Assembly (NCBI GenBank): GCA_934524985.1
Contig: CAKSYT010000009.1
Span: 1 to 64,000, forward strand
Reading direction: 5' to 3'
Origin: an uncultured Faecalibacterium sp.
Lineage (GTDB): Bacteria; Bacillota; Clostridia; Oscillospirales; Ruminococcaceae
Length of the DNA stretch: 64,000 nucleotides
The stretch's first letter is position 1, and every line of letters starts with the position of its first letter. Below, in pieces: positions 8,112 to 16,186 of this stretch. The notes beneath the pieces are model-generated. The model was not told the DNA's origin. It worked only from the letters and a program-made list of their open reading frames with translations, and made no database searches. Position numbers and translations under genes: made by a program.

Positions 8112-8887
8112 GCCCCAAAGGGGCGCGCAAGCTGCACGATGCCGACGTAGTCTACCTGTACGACGGCAGCTTTGAGGGCTTTCTGTGCTGCGTGTACGAA
8201 AGCTTTGCCCAGCACGAGCTTCCCTTTGCGGTGTGGACGCCCCAGCGGGAAACTGCCACCCTTTACCCGGTCAAGGACATCCCCACCGACCCCGCCATTG
8301 CCCGGCGGGTGTTCGCCAGCTTTGGCAAAAAGCTGGGCGCAGAGACCGAGTACCTTGTCAGCCGGGATTTTCTCTCCGGGCAGGAGGACAAGGAGCTGCT
8401 TCTGCTCCGCTTTCTGCATCTGGCCTTTGCGCTGGGCCCGGGCACGGTCAGGCGGGAGGGGCACCCGGTGGTCGCGCCCCTCTACGCCATGAAAAAAAGT
8501 CTGGACTGGGAGGTAGACAAGTTTCAGGGCTTTGTGCGGTTCGAGGAGCACGGCGGGATGCTGGGCGCGGTCATCCACCCCAAAAATTATATCCTCCCCC
8601 TGCTGCGCCCGCACTTCTGCGGACGCTTTCCGGAGGAGGATTTCATGATCTACGATGCCGTCCATCAGGCGGTGCTGCTGCACGAGGGGCGCAGCACCCG
8701 GCTGCTGGAGTTGGCAGCGCCCTTAGAACTGCCGCCGCCCAGCGCACGGGAGCAGCAGCTTCAGGCGCTGTGGACGCAGTTCTACAAAACGCTGGAGATC
8801 AAAGCGCGCCACAACGAAAAAGGCCGCATGACCCATTGCCCCAAACGCTTCTGGGCGGATATGGTGGAGATGCAGGGAGAATTGTAA
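8090..8887 (+). CDS. radical-SAM-linked uracil-DNA-glycosylase-like protein (DUF4130 / TIGR03915)
   Basis: A 265-residue protein beginning MSCQGAVS, with the DUF4130 signature YLYDGSFEGFLCCVYESF near the start and LHLAFALGPGTVRREGHP, VAPLYAMKKSLDWEVDKFQGFVRF and YDAVHQAVLLHEG further on. Its start lies inside the upstream radical-SAM gene (22-base overlap, AGGGAGGAGG site), a clear case of translational coupling. The family is defined by co-occurrence with that radical-SAM protein and resembles uracil-DNA glycosylases. It probably acts on DNA in the same, still uncharacterised, pathway. It ends directly against the convergent HTH gene with no spacer. Confidence 0.9.
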   Translation: MSCQGAVSPKGARKLHDADVVYLYDGSFEGFLCCVYESFAQHELPFAVWTPQRETATLYPVKDIPTDPAIARRVFASFGKKLGAETEYLVSRDFLSGQEDKELLLLRFLHLAFALGPGTVRREGHPVVAPLYAMKKSLDWEVDKFQGFVRFEEHGGMLGAVIHPKNYILPLLRPHFCGRFPEEDFMIYDAVHQAVLLHEGRSTRLLELAAPLELPPPSAREQQLQALWTQFYKTLEIKARHNEKGRMTHCPKRFWADMVEMQGEL

Positions 8888-9292
8888 TTATTTTTCCTGT
8901 GCCTCCAGTGCGCTTTCCACGCCCTTGAGCAGATCCTCTGCCGGGATGCCGTACAGCCTTGCCAGCGCCATCAGGTTGGAGGTGTTCGGCTCCGAGGTGC
9001 CGTTCTCCCACTTGGACACCGCCTGCCGGCTCACGCCGATACTTTCAGCCACGAACTCCTGTGTCATCTTGCAGCGGGTGCGGTTCTCCTTGAGCATCTC
9101 GGAAAGCGACTTACGCACGATCTTGACTTCCTCCGTGAGTTTGGGCGGCTTTTCCAGATTGCGGGCGATGCGCCAGAGCAGATAGAGCGCCGCCACGATG
9201 GCTACCGGCAGCAGCAGCCGTACGATCATCGTCGCTATGCTCACCGTCTGGAGCGCTCTGAAAAAAAGGTTGGTCATAAAATCACTTTTCAT
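8888..9292 (-). CDS. membrane-anchored XRE-type HTH protein
   Basis: A 134-residue protein with the unusual order membrane helix then HTH. A hydrophobic segment at about residues 16-40 (VSIATMIVRLLLPVAIVAALYLLWRI) is followed by an HTH_3 domain (CKMTQEFVAESIGVSRQAVSKWENG, about residues 73-98). The ATG at 9292 has AAAGGAGG ahead of it, and the N-terminus MKSDFMTNLFF fits a membrane insertion start. It converges on the DUF4130 gene and is divergent from the cyclophilin gene. Such a protein would hold its DNA-binding domain at the membrane. Targets unknown. Confidence 0.82.
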   Translation of the reverse strand: MKSDFMTNLFFRALQTVSIATMIVRLLLPVAIVAALYLLWRIARNLEKPPKLTEEVKIVRKSLSEMLKENRTRCKMTQEFVAESIGVSRQAVSKWENGTSEPNTSNLMALARLYGIPAEDLLKGVESALEAQEK

Positions 9293-9452
9293 ATTCGTTT
9301 CCTCCTTTGGAAGCTCTCTCTTGTGGTTTTTGTGGCACGATTCTAGCACAAAAGCCCGGTTGCGTCCACCAACCAGAGCGTAAACTCCGGTTGCGGCGCG
9401 CATTTTTAGCCTATTTTGGCAGATAATTCACAAAAACGTTGCATCTGCATCG

Positions 9453-9480
9453 TTGCAACGGGCAAAACCTATGGTATACT
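9453..9480 (+). promoter_or_regulatory. probable promoter of the cyclophilin gene
   Basis: TTGCAA (9453-9458) and TATACT (9475-9480) have a 16-base spacer. The predicted mRNA leader would be about 70 bases. Confidence 0.6.
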
Positions 9481-9558
9481 ATAAGGGATATCCGGGCAGG
9501 CATTTCTGCCCCCAACACCCCCGCTGCGGGGTCAACACAAAAGGAGTATTGTAGCGTT

Positions 9559-10035
9559 ATGGTTCGCATTACTATGGAAGACGGCGGCATCATCGACATC
9601 GAGCTGAACGAGGAAGTTGCCCCCATCACCTGTGAGAATTTCAAAAAGCTGGTCAAGGAGGGCTTTTACAACGGCCTGACCTTCCACCGTGTCATCCCCG
9701 GCTTTATGATCCAGGGCGGCTGCCCGCTGGGCACCGGCACCGGCGGCCCGGGCTGGAACATCAAGGGCGAGTTTGCCGCCAACGGCGTCAATAACCCCCT
9801 CAAGCACACCCGCGGTGTGATCAGCATGGCCCGCAGCATGAACCCCAACAGCGCAGGCAGCCAGTTCTTCATCATGCATCAGGATGCACCCCATCTGGAC
9901 GGCCAGTACGCCGCCTTCGGCAAGGTGGTTGCCGGCATGGACGTTGTGGATAAGATCGCTGCTGTCCGCACCGACTGGAACGACAAGCCCACCACCCCGG
10001 TCAAGATGAAGACCGTGGAGCTCATCGAGGGCTAA
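9559..10035 (+). CDS. peptidyl-prolyl cis-trans isomerase, cyclophilin type
   Basis: A 158-residue cytoplasmic cyclophilin with no signal peptide. Core active-site stretches are all present: NGLTFHRVIPGFMIQGG (catalytic Arg, Phe and Gln positions), the GSQFFIMHQDAPHLDG strand-loop, and YAAFGKVVAGMDVVDKI. It catalyses proline isomerisation during protein folding. The ATG at 9559 starts the mature family length; AAGGAG lies about 12 bases upstream. Monocistronic, with its own promoter and a strong terminator. Confidence 0.96.
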   Translation: MVRITMEDGGIIDIELNEEVAPITCENFKKLVKEGFYNGLTFHRVIPGFMIQGGCPLGTGTGGPGWNIKGEFAANGVNNPLKHTRGVISMARSMNPNSAGSQFFIMHQDAPHLDGQYAAFGKVVAGMDVVDKIAAVRTDWNDKPTTPVKMKTVELIEG

Positions 10036-10045
10036 TATTTGATAA

Positions 10046-10083
10046 TAAAAATCCCGACACCGTAAGGTGTCGGGATTTTTTTA
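10046..10083 (+). terminator. terminator of the cyclophilin gene
   Basis: AAAAATCCCGACACC / GGTGTCGGGATTTTT with a GTAA loop and a T-run. A MITE-like half copy starts at its last bases. Confidence 0.95.
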
Positions 10084-10300
10084 ACCCTCTCAGGCGCTCC
10101 CGCGCCAGCTCCCCCGAAGGGGGAGCCAAGTCATAAAGTCCAGCACTAAAGTGTTAAGACAAAAGAGGCCATTTCTCATTGCGTCCTTCTTCGTGAAAAG
10201 GGTACCCCGGAGCGTCCGCAGACGCTCCGGGGTACCAAAATAAAAAATCAAATTCCTTGAATCATGGCCAAAGCGCACGCGGCGGCCATTTCAAATCGCT
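10083..10300. repeat. composite of a MITE-like half copy and a large-hairpin-family right half
   Basis: From 10083 (AACCCTCTCAGGCGCTCCC, then the AGCTCCCCC/GGGGGAGC hairpin) the left half of the MITE-like family is seen without its right half. From about 10190 comes the right half of the other family: TTCGTGAAAAGGG, a perfect 16-bp hairpin at 10201-10236 with loop CGCA, an A/T-rich stretch, and an end resembling AATCATGGCC...GGCCATTTCAAATCG. It fills the gap between the cyclophilin gene and the FAD dehydrogenase stop. Confidence 0.72.
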
Positions 10301-10301
10301 T

Positions 10302-11708
10302 TCAGCAGCCTTCTTTTTCAGCCAGCTTGCGGCCCATCAGCACGCCCATGACCGAGGCCATCATCAATCCGCGCGTCCAGCCGGAGGAATCGCCCAGACA
10401 GTGCAGACCCTGAATGTTGGTGTCAAGGTTCTCGTCCATCTTCACCTTGTTGGAGTAGAACTTCAGCTCCGGGCTGTACAGCAGGGTCTCGTTGGCGGCA
10501 AAGCCGGGCACGACCATATCCAGCATCTTGATGAACTCGATGATGTTGGTCATGGCGCGGTAGGGCATGGCGGCGGTGATATCACCGGCTACGGCATCCT
10601 TCAACGTGGGCTTCACGTTGGACTGCGCCAGTTCCTTCTGCCAAGTGCGCTTGCCGTCCAGAATATCGCCGTAGCGCTGCACCATGATGTGGCCTGCACC
10701 CAGCATATTGGTCAGCTCGCCCACCTTCTGCGCGTAGGCGATGGGCTGGTTGAAGGGCTCGGTAAAGTTGTGGGACACCAGAATGGCAAGGTTGGTGTTC
10801 GGGCTCTTCTTTTCCTTGAAGCTGTGGCCATTGACCACCGCAAGGTCGTTGTCGTAGTTCTCCTGCGCCACAAAGCCGCCGGGGTTCTGGCAGAAGGTGC
10901 GCACCTTGTTCTTCCACGGCTTCGGGTAGCCGATGAGCTTGGACTCATACAGCACCTTATTCACCTTTTCCATCACCTCGTTGCGGCACTCCACGCGCAC
11001 GCCGATGTCCACCGTGCCGGGCTTATGGGCAATGTGATGCTCTGCGCAGAGTTTTTCCAGCCAGTCTGCGCCGCGCCGTCCGGTTCCGATGACCACCTCG
11101 TCCGCGTACACGGGCAGCAGACTGTCGCCGTCCTTCAGCAGCACGCCCTTGCAGCCGTCCTCTTCCAGAATGATGTTCTCGCACTCGGTATTGAAGCGCA
11201 TCTCCACGCCGTTGTCTGCCAGATAGTTCTGGATGGCCAGATACAGCTCCTGTGCCTTCTCGGTGCCCAGATGGCGGATGGGGCAGTCCACCAGTTTCAG
11301 ACCCGCGTGGATGGCGTTTTTGCGGATTTCCTTGATGTCCTCGCCGGTGTAGATGCCCTCCACATGGGGGTCGGCACCGAATTCCAGATAAATTTTATCA
11401 GTGTAGTCGATGAGCTCTTGCGCAAACTCCTCCCCGATGAGGGTGGGCAGGTCGCCGCCCACCTCATAAGAAAGGCTCAGCTTGCCGTCCGAGAACGCGC
11501 CCGCACCGGAAAAGCCGGTGGTGATGGCGCAGGTGGGGCGGCAGTTGACGCAGTGGCCTACCTCTGCCTTGGGGCAGTGGCGCTTTTCCACCGGCTTGCC
11601 CTTTTCTACCAGCAGCATCTTCTTTTTGCTGCCGTGGCGCAGCAGCTCCACAGCGGTAAAGATGCCGGCAGGGCCCGCACCCACGATGATCAGATCGTAC
11701 TTTTCCAT
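10302..11708 (-). CDS. FAD-dependent dehydrogenase (COG2509-like)
   Basis: A 468-residue flavoprotein. The N-terminal Rossmann motif is LIIVGAGPAGIFTAVELL, and a second conserved stretch, VVIGTGRRGADWLEKLC, closes the nucleotide-binding fold. A Cys pair at about residues 50-60 (VGHCVNCRPTCAITTGFSGAGAFSDGKL) is typical of the COG2509 group, whose physiological substrate is not known. The C-terminal LHCLGDSSGWTRGLMMASVMG is the FAD-contacting end. The ATG at 11708 has an AAAGGAAC site; the upstream extension runs into a MITE-like repeat and is not coding. Probably a cytoplasmic oxidoreductase. Confidence 0.85.
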   Translation of the reverse strand: MEKYDLIIVGAGPAGIFTAVELLRHGSKKKMLLVEKGKPVEKRHCPKAEVGHCVNCRPTCAITTGFSGAGAFSDGKLSLSYEVGGDLPTLIGEEFAQELIDYTDKIYLEFGADPHVEGIYTGEDIKEIRKNAIHAGLKLVDCPIRHLGTEKAQELYLAIQNYLADNGVEMRFNTECENIILEEDGCKGVLLKDGDSLLPVYADEVVIGTGRRGADWLEKLCAEHHIAHKPGTVDIGVRVECRNEVMEKVNKVLYESKLIGYPKPWKNKVRTFCQNPGGFVAQENYDNDLAVVNGHSFKEKKSPNTNLAILVSHNFTEPFNQPIAYAQKVGELTNMLGAGHIMVQRYGDILDGKRTWQKELAQSNVKPTLKDAVAGDITAAMPYRAMTNIIEFIKMLDMVVPGFAANETLLYSPELKFYSNKVKMDENLDTNIQGLHCLGDSSGWTRGLMMASVMGVLMGRKLAEKEGC

Positions 11709-11746
11709 GATTTTGTTCCTTTTTCCTTTTCTTGATAATGAGTGTA

Positions 11747-11915
11747 AAACCCTCTCAGTCAACGCCTGACGGCGTTGCCAGCTCCCCCGAAAGGGGGAGC
11801 TTTTTCTGCGGAAGGAAGCGTGCGCCTTCTTCACGGTATGAGGGAAACGTCATCAAAACAGCGCATTAAGCTCTCCCTTCGGGAGAGCTGGCGCGGGAGC
11901 GCCTGAGAGGGTTTT
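11747..11915. repeat. MITE-like repeat
   Basis: It begins AAACCCTCTCAGTCAACGCC and ends GGAGCGCCTGAGAGGGTTT, with AGCTCCCCC/GGGGGAGC and GCTCTCCC/GGGAGAGC hairpins inside. Its right end overlaps the stop codon of the HdeD-like gene by two bases. Confidence 0.82.
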
Positions 11916-12618
11916 ACTCCCGCTCCTCCTGTTCCACGGTGGCGCTCTCGTCCACATGGTCCAGTTCCACGGCGGTAGCCTCTGCATCGGTGCGGGTCAC
12001 ATCCGGGGCGACAACGCCGTCGCCGTTCAGGTCCTCGCCGGTGATGCTTTCCAGTACGGACTGGGTCTCCGGGTGCAGCTTTGCAAAGCGGCGCACCGCC
12101 AACACGGTGTACAGAGCGCTGAGCAGATTGATGGCACCCTCCACGATCAGGATGACGCCGATGGCCATCACCAGTGTTTCCATGGCGCCGAAGGGGTTTG
12201 CGATCAGGATGACGCCCAGCACCACACTGAGTACCGGCAGCAGCAGAAAGCCTTTCCAGCTGTCGTAGCCGCAGCGGCGCAGGTCTAAAGCGTTCTGCAC
12301 CCGGCCGATGGCGTCAAAAATGACGAACAGGCCGAACACGATGGGCAGGATGCTAACCACGATATCGCTGCGCAGCAGCAGAAAAACGCCCAGTGCAAGG
12401 CAGACAAGGCCGGAGATCAGGGTAAGCTGGCTCTGGAACACCCCGCGCTCCACCACAAAGTAGCGGATCAGCTGCACCGCTGCGCAGGCCAGCACCACGC
12501 CGCCCAATGCGTAGCAGACGATGTTCAGTGCCGTGCCGGGCTTCATGACCAGAAAAATGCCCAGCCCGACATACAGCAGGCTCATGAAGATCAGGTTCCA
12601 CTTCAGCTTTTTTACCAT
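11914..12618 (-). CDS. HdeD/DUF308-family membrane protein
   Basis: A 234-residue integral membrane protein with six hydrophobic segments in three pairs within the first 180 residues (for example LIFMSLLYVGLGIFLVMKPG, VVLACAAVQLI, LTLISGLVCLALGVFLLL), the DUF308 pattern, then a hydrophilic acidic tail of about 60 residues ending in ESATVEQEERE. The ATG at 12618 has GAAAGGAACG upstream. E. coli HdeD relates to acid resistance, but Firmicute members have no assigned role. It follows the MATE gene by about 46 bases and may share its transcript. Confidence 0.82.
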   Translation of the reverse strand: MVKKLKWNLIFMSLLYVGLGIFLVMKPGTALNIVCYALGGVVLACAAVQLIRYFVVERGVFQSQLTLISGLVCLALGVFLLLRSDIVVSILPIVFGLFVIFDAIGRVQNALDLRRCGYDSWKGFLLLPVLSVVLGVILIANPFGAMETLVMAIGVILIVEGAINLLSALYTVLAVRRFAKLHPETQSVLESITGEDLNGDGVVAPDVTRTDAEATAVELDHVDESATVEQEERE

Positions 12619-12664
12619 AGAGATCACGTTCCTTTCGTTTGCAGGGCCGCTGCCCGCACCCGGG

Positions 12665-14050
12665 TCAGTGGTACAGGGGTGCGATGGTGGTCTTGTTGAT
12701 ACGGGCATAGAAGGCCAGGCTCATCAGGATGCTGACGATCTCCGCAATGAGGAAGGCCCACCAGACATTGTTGACGCTGCCGGTCTGTGCCAGCAGCCAC
12801 GCTGCCGGCAGCAGCACGAACAGCTGGCGGCAGACCGAAACGATGAGGCTGAAAACGCCGTTGCCCAGCGCCTGAAACACCGAACTGAGCACAATGCTGA
12901 CGCCTGCCAGCAGGAAATGCAGGCAGATAATGCGCATGGCCGGGATGCCGATAGCCAGCATGGCATCGCTGGCGGCAAAAATGCTCAGCACCAGCCCGGG
13001 CGCGAACTGGAAGATGCAGAAGCCCGCCAGCATGATGCCTTCGGCGTAGCACACCGCCAGCTTGATGGTCTTTTTCACGCGGTCCGGTCTGCGGGCACCG
13101 TAGTTGTAGCTGATGATGGGCACCATGCCGTTGTTCAGACCGAAAATGGGCATGAACACAAAGCTTTGCAGCTTGAAGTACACGCCGAACACCGCCACCG
13201 CCGTGGCAGAGAAGGCCATCAGGATCAGGTTCATGCCGAAGGTCATCAGGCTGCCCACGCACTGCATGGCGATGCTGGGCAGACCCACCGTGTAGATGCG
13301 GCCGATGGCCTTGGCGCTGGGCCGGAAGCCCTTGAAGCTGATCTGGATATCCGGGTTTTTGCAGGTGTTGAAGTACAAGGTCATGCCTGCGCCGCAGAAC
13401 TGGCCGATGACCGTAGCCACCGCCGCGCCGGTGGTGCCGGACAGCGCCTCGCCGCAGTAGCCGAAGATGAAGATGGGGTCCAGAATGATGTTCACCACGG
13501 CACCCACCAGCTGGCTGATCATGCTCAGATGGGTGCGCCCGGTAGCCGCCAGCAGCTTTTCGCCCATGGTCTGGGTGAAAATGCCCAGACTGAAGATGCA
13601 GCACACCGACAAATACCGGATGCCCTGCTGCGCGATGACGGCGTCACTGGTCTGGGCGTAGAAGTAGGGCTTCATGCAGGTGAGGCCGATGACAAAGAAC
13701 ACCGCAAAGCTGCACAGGGAAAGGAAGATACCGTTTTCTGCGGTGGTGTTGGCGCGGCTCTGGTTCTTCTCGCCAAGGCTCTTGCTCAGCAGGGCATTCA
13801 CGCCCACGCCGGTGCCCACGCCCACGGCGATCATGACGTTCTGCAATGAAAAGGCCAGCGATACGGCGGTAAGGGCGCTCTCGCTGACATGGGACACGAA
13901 CACCGAGTCCACCACGTTGTACAGCGCCTGCACCAGCATGGAGATCATCATCGGGATGCTGAGTTTCAGCAAAAGGGGGTTGATCTCCATGGTGCCCATG
14001 ATGTTTTCCCGCGCCTCGGCGGGTGCGGTCTGCGATTGATTTGTTTTCAC
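12665..14050 (-). CDS. MATE-family multidrug/cation exporter
   Basis: A 461-residue protein with about 12 membrane segments and the two-fold MATE repeat. Typical stretches are PLLLKLSIPMMISMLVQALYNVVDSVF at the N-terminus, AVGVGTGVGVNALLSKSLG in the first half, and VPIISYNYGARRPDRVKK in the second. It should export organic cations or drugs by coupling to Na+ or H+. Upstream a 16-bp hairpin separates it from the kinase-like gene; downstream lies the DUF308 gene on the same strand. The substrate cannot be read from sequence. Confidence 0.93.
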   Translation of the reverse strand: MKTNQSQTAPAEARENIMGTMEINPLLLKLSIPMMISMLVQALYNVVDSVFVSHVSESALTAVSLAFSLQNVMIAVGVGTGVGVNALLSKSLGEKNQSRANTTAENGIFLSLCSFAVFFVIGLTCMKPYFYAQTSDAVIAQQGIRYLSVCCIFSLGIFTQTMGEKLLAATGRTHLSMISQLVGAVVNIILDPIFIFGYCGEALSGTTGAAVATVIGQFCGAGMTLYFNTCKNPDIQISFKGFRPSAKAIGRIYTVGLPSIAMQCVGSLMTFGMNLILMAFSATAVAVFGVYFKLQSFVFMPIFGLNNGMVPIISYNYGARRPDRVKKTIKLAVCYAEGIMLAGFCIFQFAPGLVLSIFAASDAMLAIGIPAMRIICLHFLLAGVSIVLSSVFQALGNGVFSLIVSVCRQLFVLLPAAWLLAQTGSVNNVWWAFLIAEIVSILMSLAFYARINKTTIAPLYH

Positions 14051-14068
14051 GATTTCTCCTTGCCGGAA

Positions 14069-14104
14069 ACGTGGGCAGGGCGCAGAAGCGCCCTGCCCAC
14101 GTTC
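14069..14104. terminator. perfect 16-bp intergenic hairpin
   Basis: AACGTGGGCAGGGCGC / GCGCCCTGCCCACGTT with loop AGAA. It lies between the kinase-like and MATE genes, both on the minus strand. There is no strong T-run, so it may be an mRNA processing or stability hairpin rather than a full terminator. Confidence 0.6.
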
Positions 14105-14133
14105 TGTCGTTGTTTATTGGGTCCTGCCGGGGG

Positions 14134-14736
14134 TCACAGCGTCTTTTCCTTTGCGGCGGCTGCGTCTAAGATCATCTTCACGCAGGTCTCGCGGCCAAGG
14201 GCGGCGTTGATGGCCAGATCGTAGTTATGGGCATCGCCCCAGCGGTTCTGGGTGTAGTAGTTGTAGTAGGCCGAGCGGTTGCGGTCGGTCTTTTCCACCT
14301 CGTCCTTGATGCCCTTTTCGTCCTTGGCCTTTACCAAGGGGTTTGTCTTGGCGTACTGCAAGCGCCACTCCTTGGGTGCATACACGAACACCCGCAGCAC
14401 GTCCTTGCGCTCCCGCAGAACGTAGTCACCGCAGCGGCCAAGGATCACGCAGGGGCCTTCCTCGGCCAGCTGCTTGATGATACGGCTCTGCAGAATGAAC
14501 ACCTGATCGCCCAGCGGCAGCTCGTTGCCCATGGTGTACAGGCTGTACAGCAGGCTGTGGGTATGCCGTTTCTCGCTGGCGGCAACAGCCTCCTCCGACA
14601 AGCCGGAGTTCTTTGCTGCCATGGTGATCAGCTCCTTGTCGTAAAGCTTGATGCCCAGCGCATTTGCCACGTCCTCTGCGATGTAGCGTCCGCCGGTGCA
14701 GTACTCACGGCCCAAAGTGATGATCGTCTTTGCCAT
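14134..14736 (-). CDS. cytidylate-kinase-like family protein
   Basis: A 200-residue P-loop protein. The N-terminus ITLGREYCTGGRYIAEDVANALGIKLYDKELI is the modified nucleotide-binding loop of the PF13189 cytidylate-kinase-like family, which differs from the Walker A of true Cmk. Later stretches (GPCVILGRCGDYVL, RVFVYAPKEWRL, YYNYYTQNRWGDAHNYDLAINAALG) agree with that family. Members are widespread in clostridia, often beside exporters or sensor genes, but the substrate is unproven. The ATG at 14736 follows CAGGAGGAA. It is the first gene upstream of the MATE exporter on the minus strand. Confidence 0.88.
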   Translation of the reverse strand: MAKTIITLGREYCTGGRYIAEDVANALGIKLYDKELITMAAKNSGLSEEAVAASEKRHTHSLLYSLYTMGNELPLGDQVFILQSRIIKQLAEEGPCVILGRCGDYVLRERKDVLRVFVYAPKEWRLQYAKTNPLVKAKDEKGIKDEVEKTDRNRSAYYNYYTQNRWGDAHNYDLAINAALGRETCVKMILDAAAAKEKTL

Positions 14737-14775
14737 AATGTGTTCCTCCTGTTTCATATATCGCCCTGAAAAAGC

Positions 14776-16155
14776 TTACGGCTGTGCCGGGGCGTCCCCG
14801 GTCTGGCCGCTGGCTTGGGGGTCTGTGCTCGCGGGCGCGGGCTTCGGCTTCGGCAGCCGTGCCTCTGCTACCCGCATGGTGCCGGTCTGGTCCACTGCAT
14901 ACACACTGCAGCGCCCGCCTGCGGCCAGCAGCTCCGGCGGGAACTGTACCCCGCCGTCCTCGGTGCGGGTACAGCGCAAAAAGGTGCGATGGGCGGTGGT
15001 GGCATGCGCCACGCCATCGTGGGGCGCGCAGGCGATCCAGCCGGAAAAGTTTTCCGGCAGGTCTGCGGGCTCTCCCCGCCGCTCAAAGTAGTAAACGCCC
15101 GGCTCGGTTCCGGCGCGCAGGTCGCAGCGCAGCCGCCGGGGACGGTCGGCCTCGGCCTCCCGCTGCTTCGGCCGCAGGGCAATGGCCTTGCCGGTAAAGT
15201 AACGCATAAAATCCACCAGCGCCATGGTGCAGTTCACTGCGCCGTCGGTATCGGCGGTGGGGTCGTTCAGCAGCACAAAATCTGCCATCACGGCGTCATC
15301 GTGCCCAAAGCCGCGCAGCCCCATCCACAGCCGCACCGGGTCGCGCTGACCGCGCACCCGCCGCTCCACCTGCACCGCCACCGAGCAGCCGTCGTGAATC
15401 TGCTCCCGCAGATCGGCAAGGTCCATCCACGCCTGCCAGCAGGGGTAGCCGCAGCAGCCTGCGGCGGCGGCAGCAAAGGCGGTGTTGCCGGTGCTGCGGG
15501 TGCTGCCGTCCTCCATGGCGTAGGCCACTTCCTCCGGCAGGATATCCTCGCCCCAGCGGTTCATCAGCGCCGCCATGACCAGCGGCAGATCCATCTCCCG
15601 CCCAAAGCTGGGGTCGTGGGCGGAAAGGCAGTATTCCGGCAGATAGAGCCGCCGGTTCAGCGGGTGGCCGTTGCGCTTTTCCCACGCAAGGGGACGCACC
15701 GCCGCCGCCAGCAGACGCACCGCCGGGGTGACTTTATCGTTGTTGGTGGAAAGGTTCACCTGCAATTGCACGCCGGTGCCGCCGCCCGGGGCGGCTACCG
15801 TGACGGTATCGCCCATCAAAAAGATCATGCCGTCCTCGCTGTGGCTGGATACGCTGCACCGGGGGTAATCCGGTGCCCACTTGCCAAAGCTCATCCAGCC
15901 CGTCCACGCCCCTGCCGCGTACACCCGGCAGCGCACCTCCACCATGGTGTCCCGGGGTGCATGGGCGTTCCAGCTGACATTCAGGTTGCAGAAGGCCGGC
16001 ATAGCGAACTCCGGGGTGGTGTAGCTGCCGTACAAAAGGCTGCGCCCGGCCACGCTGTCCAGCACCAGTGCGCCGTTTTCCAGCGCAACGTTGTCCAGCT
16101 GCCCGCGGGAAAAGGTCTCTGTCCCCTGCAGCACAAGATTATTCCGTTGTTCCAT
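14776..16155 (-). CDS. C39-peptidase-like protein lacking the catalytic cysteine
   Basis: A 459-residue protein with the layout of C39-like peptidase proteins: an N-terminal beta-rich region (about residues 1-150, with NVSWNAHAPRDT, the AWTGWMSFGKWAPDYPRCS repeat type and DTVTV), then a papain-like C39 module. Where active members read ICSPTS followed by MVL.YWG, this one reads MDLPLV at 188-193 followed by MAALMNRWGED, so the nucleophile Cys is replaced by Asp189. The late LNDPTAD strand is retained. The Pro-rich tail ends in DAPAQP. No signal peptide is visible. It is probably a non-catalytic binding protein, or uses other chemistry. It precedes the kinase-like gene and follows a YesL-like gene. 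Confidence 0.65.
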   Translation of the reverse strand: MEQRNNLVLQGTETFSRGQLDNVALENGALVLDSVAGRSLLYGSYTTPEFAMPAFCNLNVSWNAHAPRDTMVEVRCRVYAAGAWTGWMSFGKWAPDYPRCSVSSHSEDGMIFLMGDTVTVAAPGGGTGVQLQVNLSTNNDKVTPAVRLLAAAVRPLAWEKRNGHPLNRRLYLPEYCLSAHDPSFGREMDLPLVMAALMNRWGEDILPEEVAYAMEDGSTRSTGNTAFAAAAAGCCGYPCWQAWMDLADLREQIHDGCSVAVQVERRVRGQRDPVRLWMGLRGFGHDDAVMADFVLLNDPTADTDGAVNCTMALVDFMRYFTGKAIALRPKQREAEADRPRRLRCDLRAGTEPGVYYFERRGEPADLPENFSGWIACAPHDGVAHATTAHRTFLRCTRTEDGGVQFPPELLAAGGRCSVYAVDQTGTMRVAEARLPKPKPAPASTDPQASGQTGDAPAQP

Positions 16156-16186
16156 GGGACATCGCTCCTTTCCGCAGTGTCAGCGC

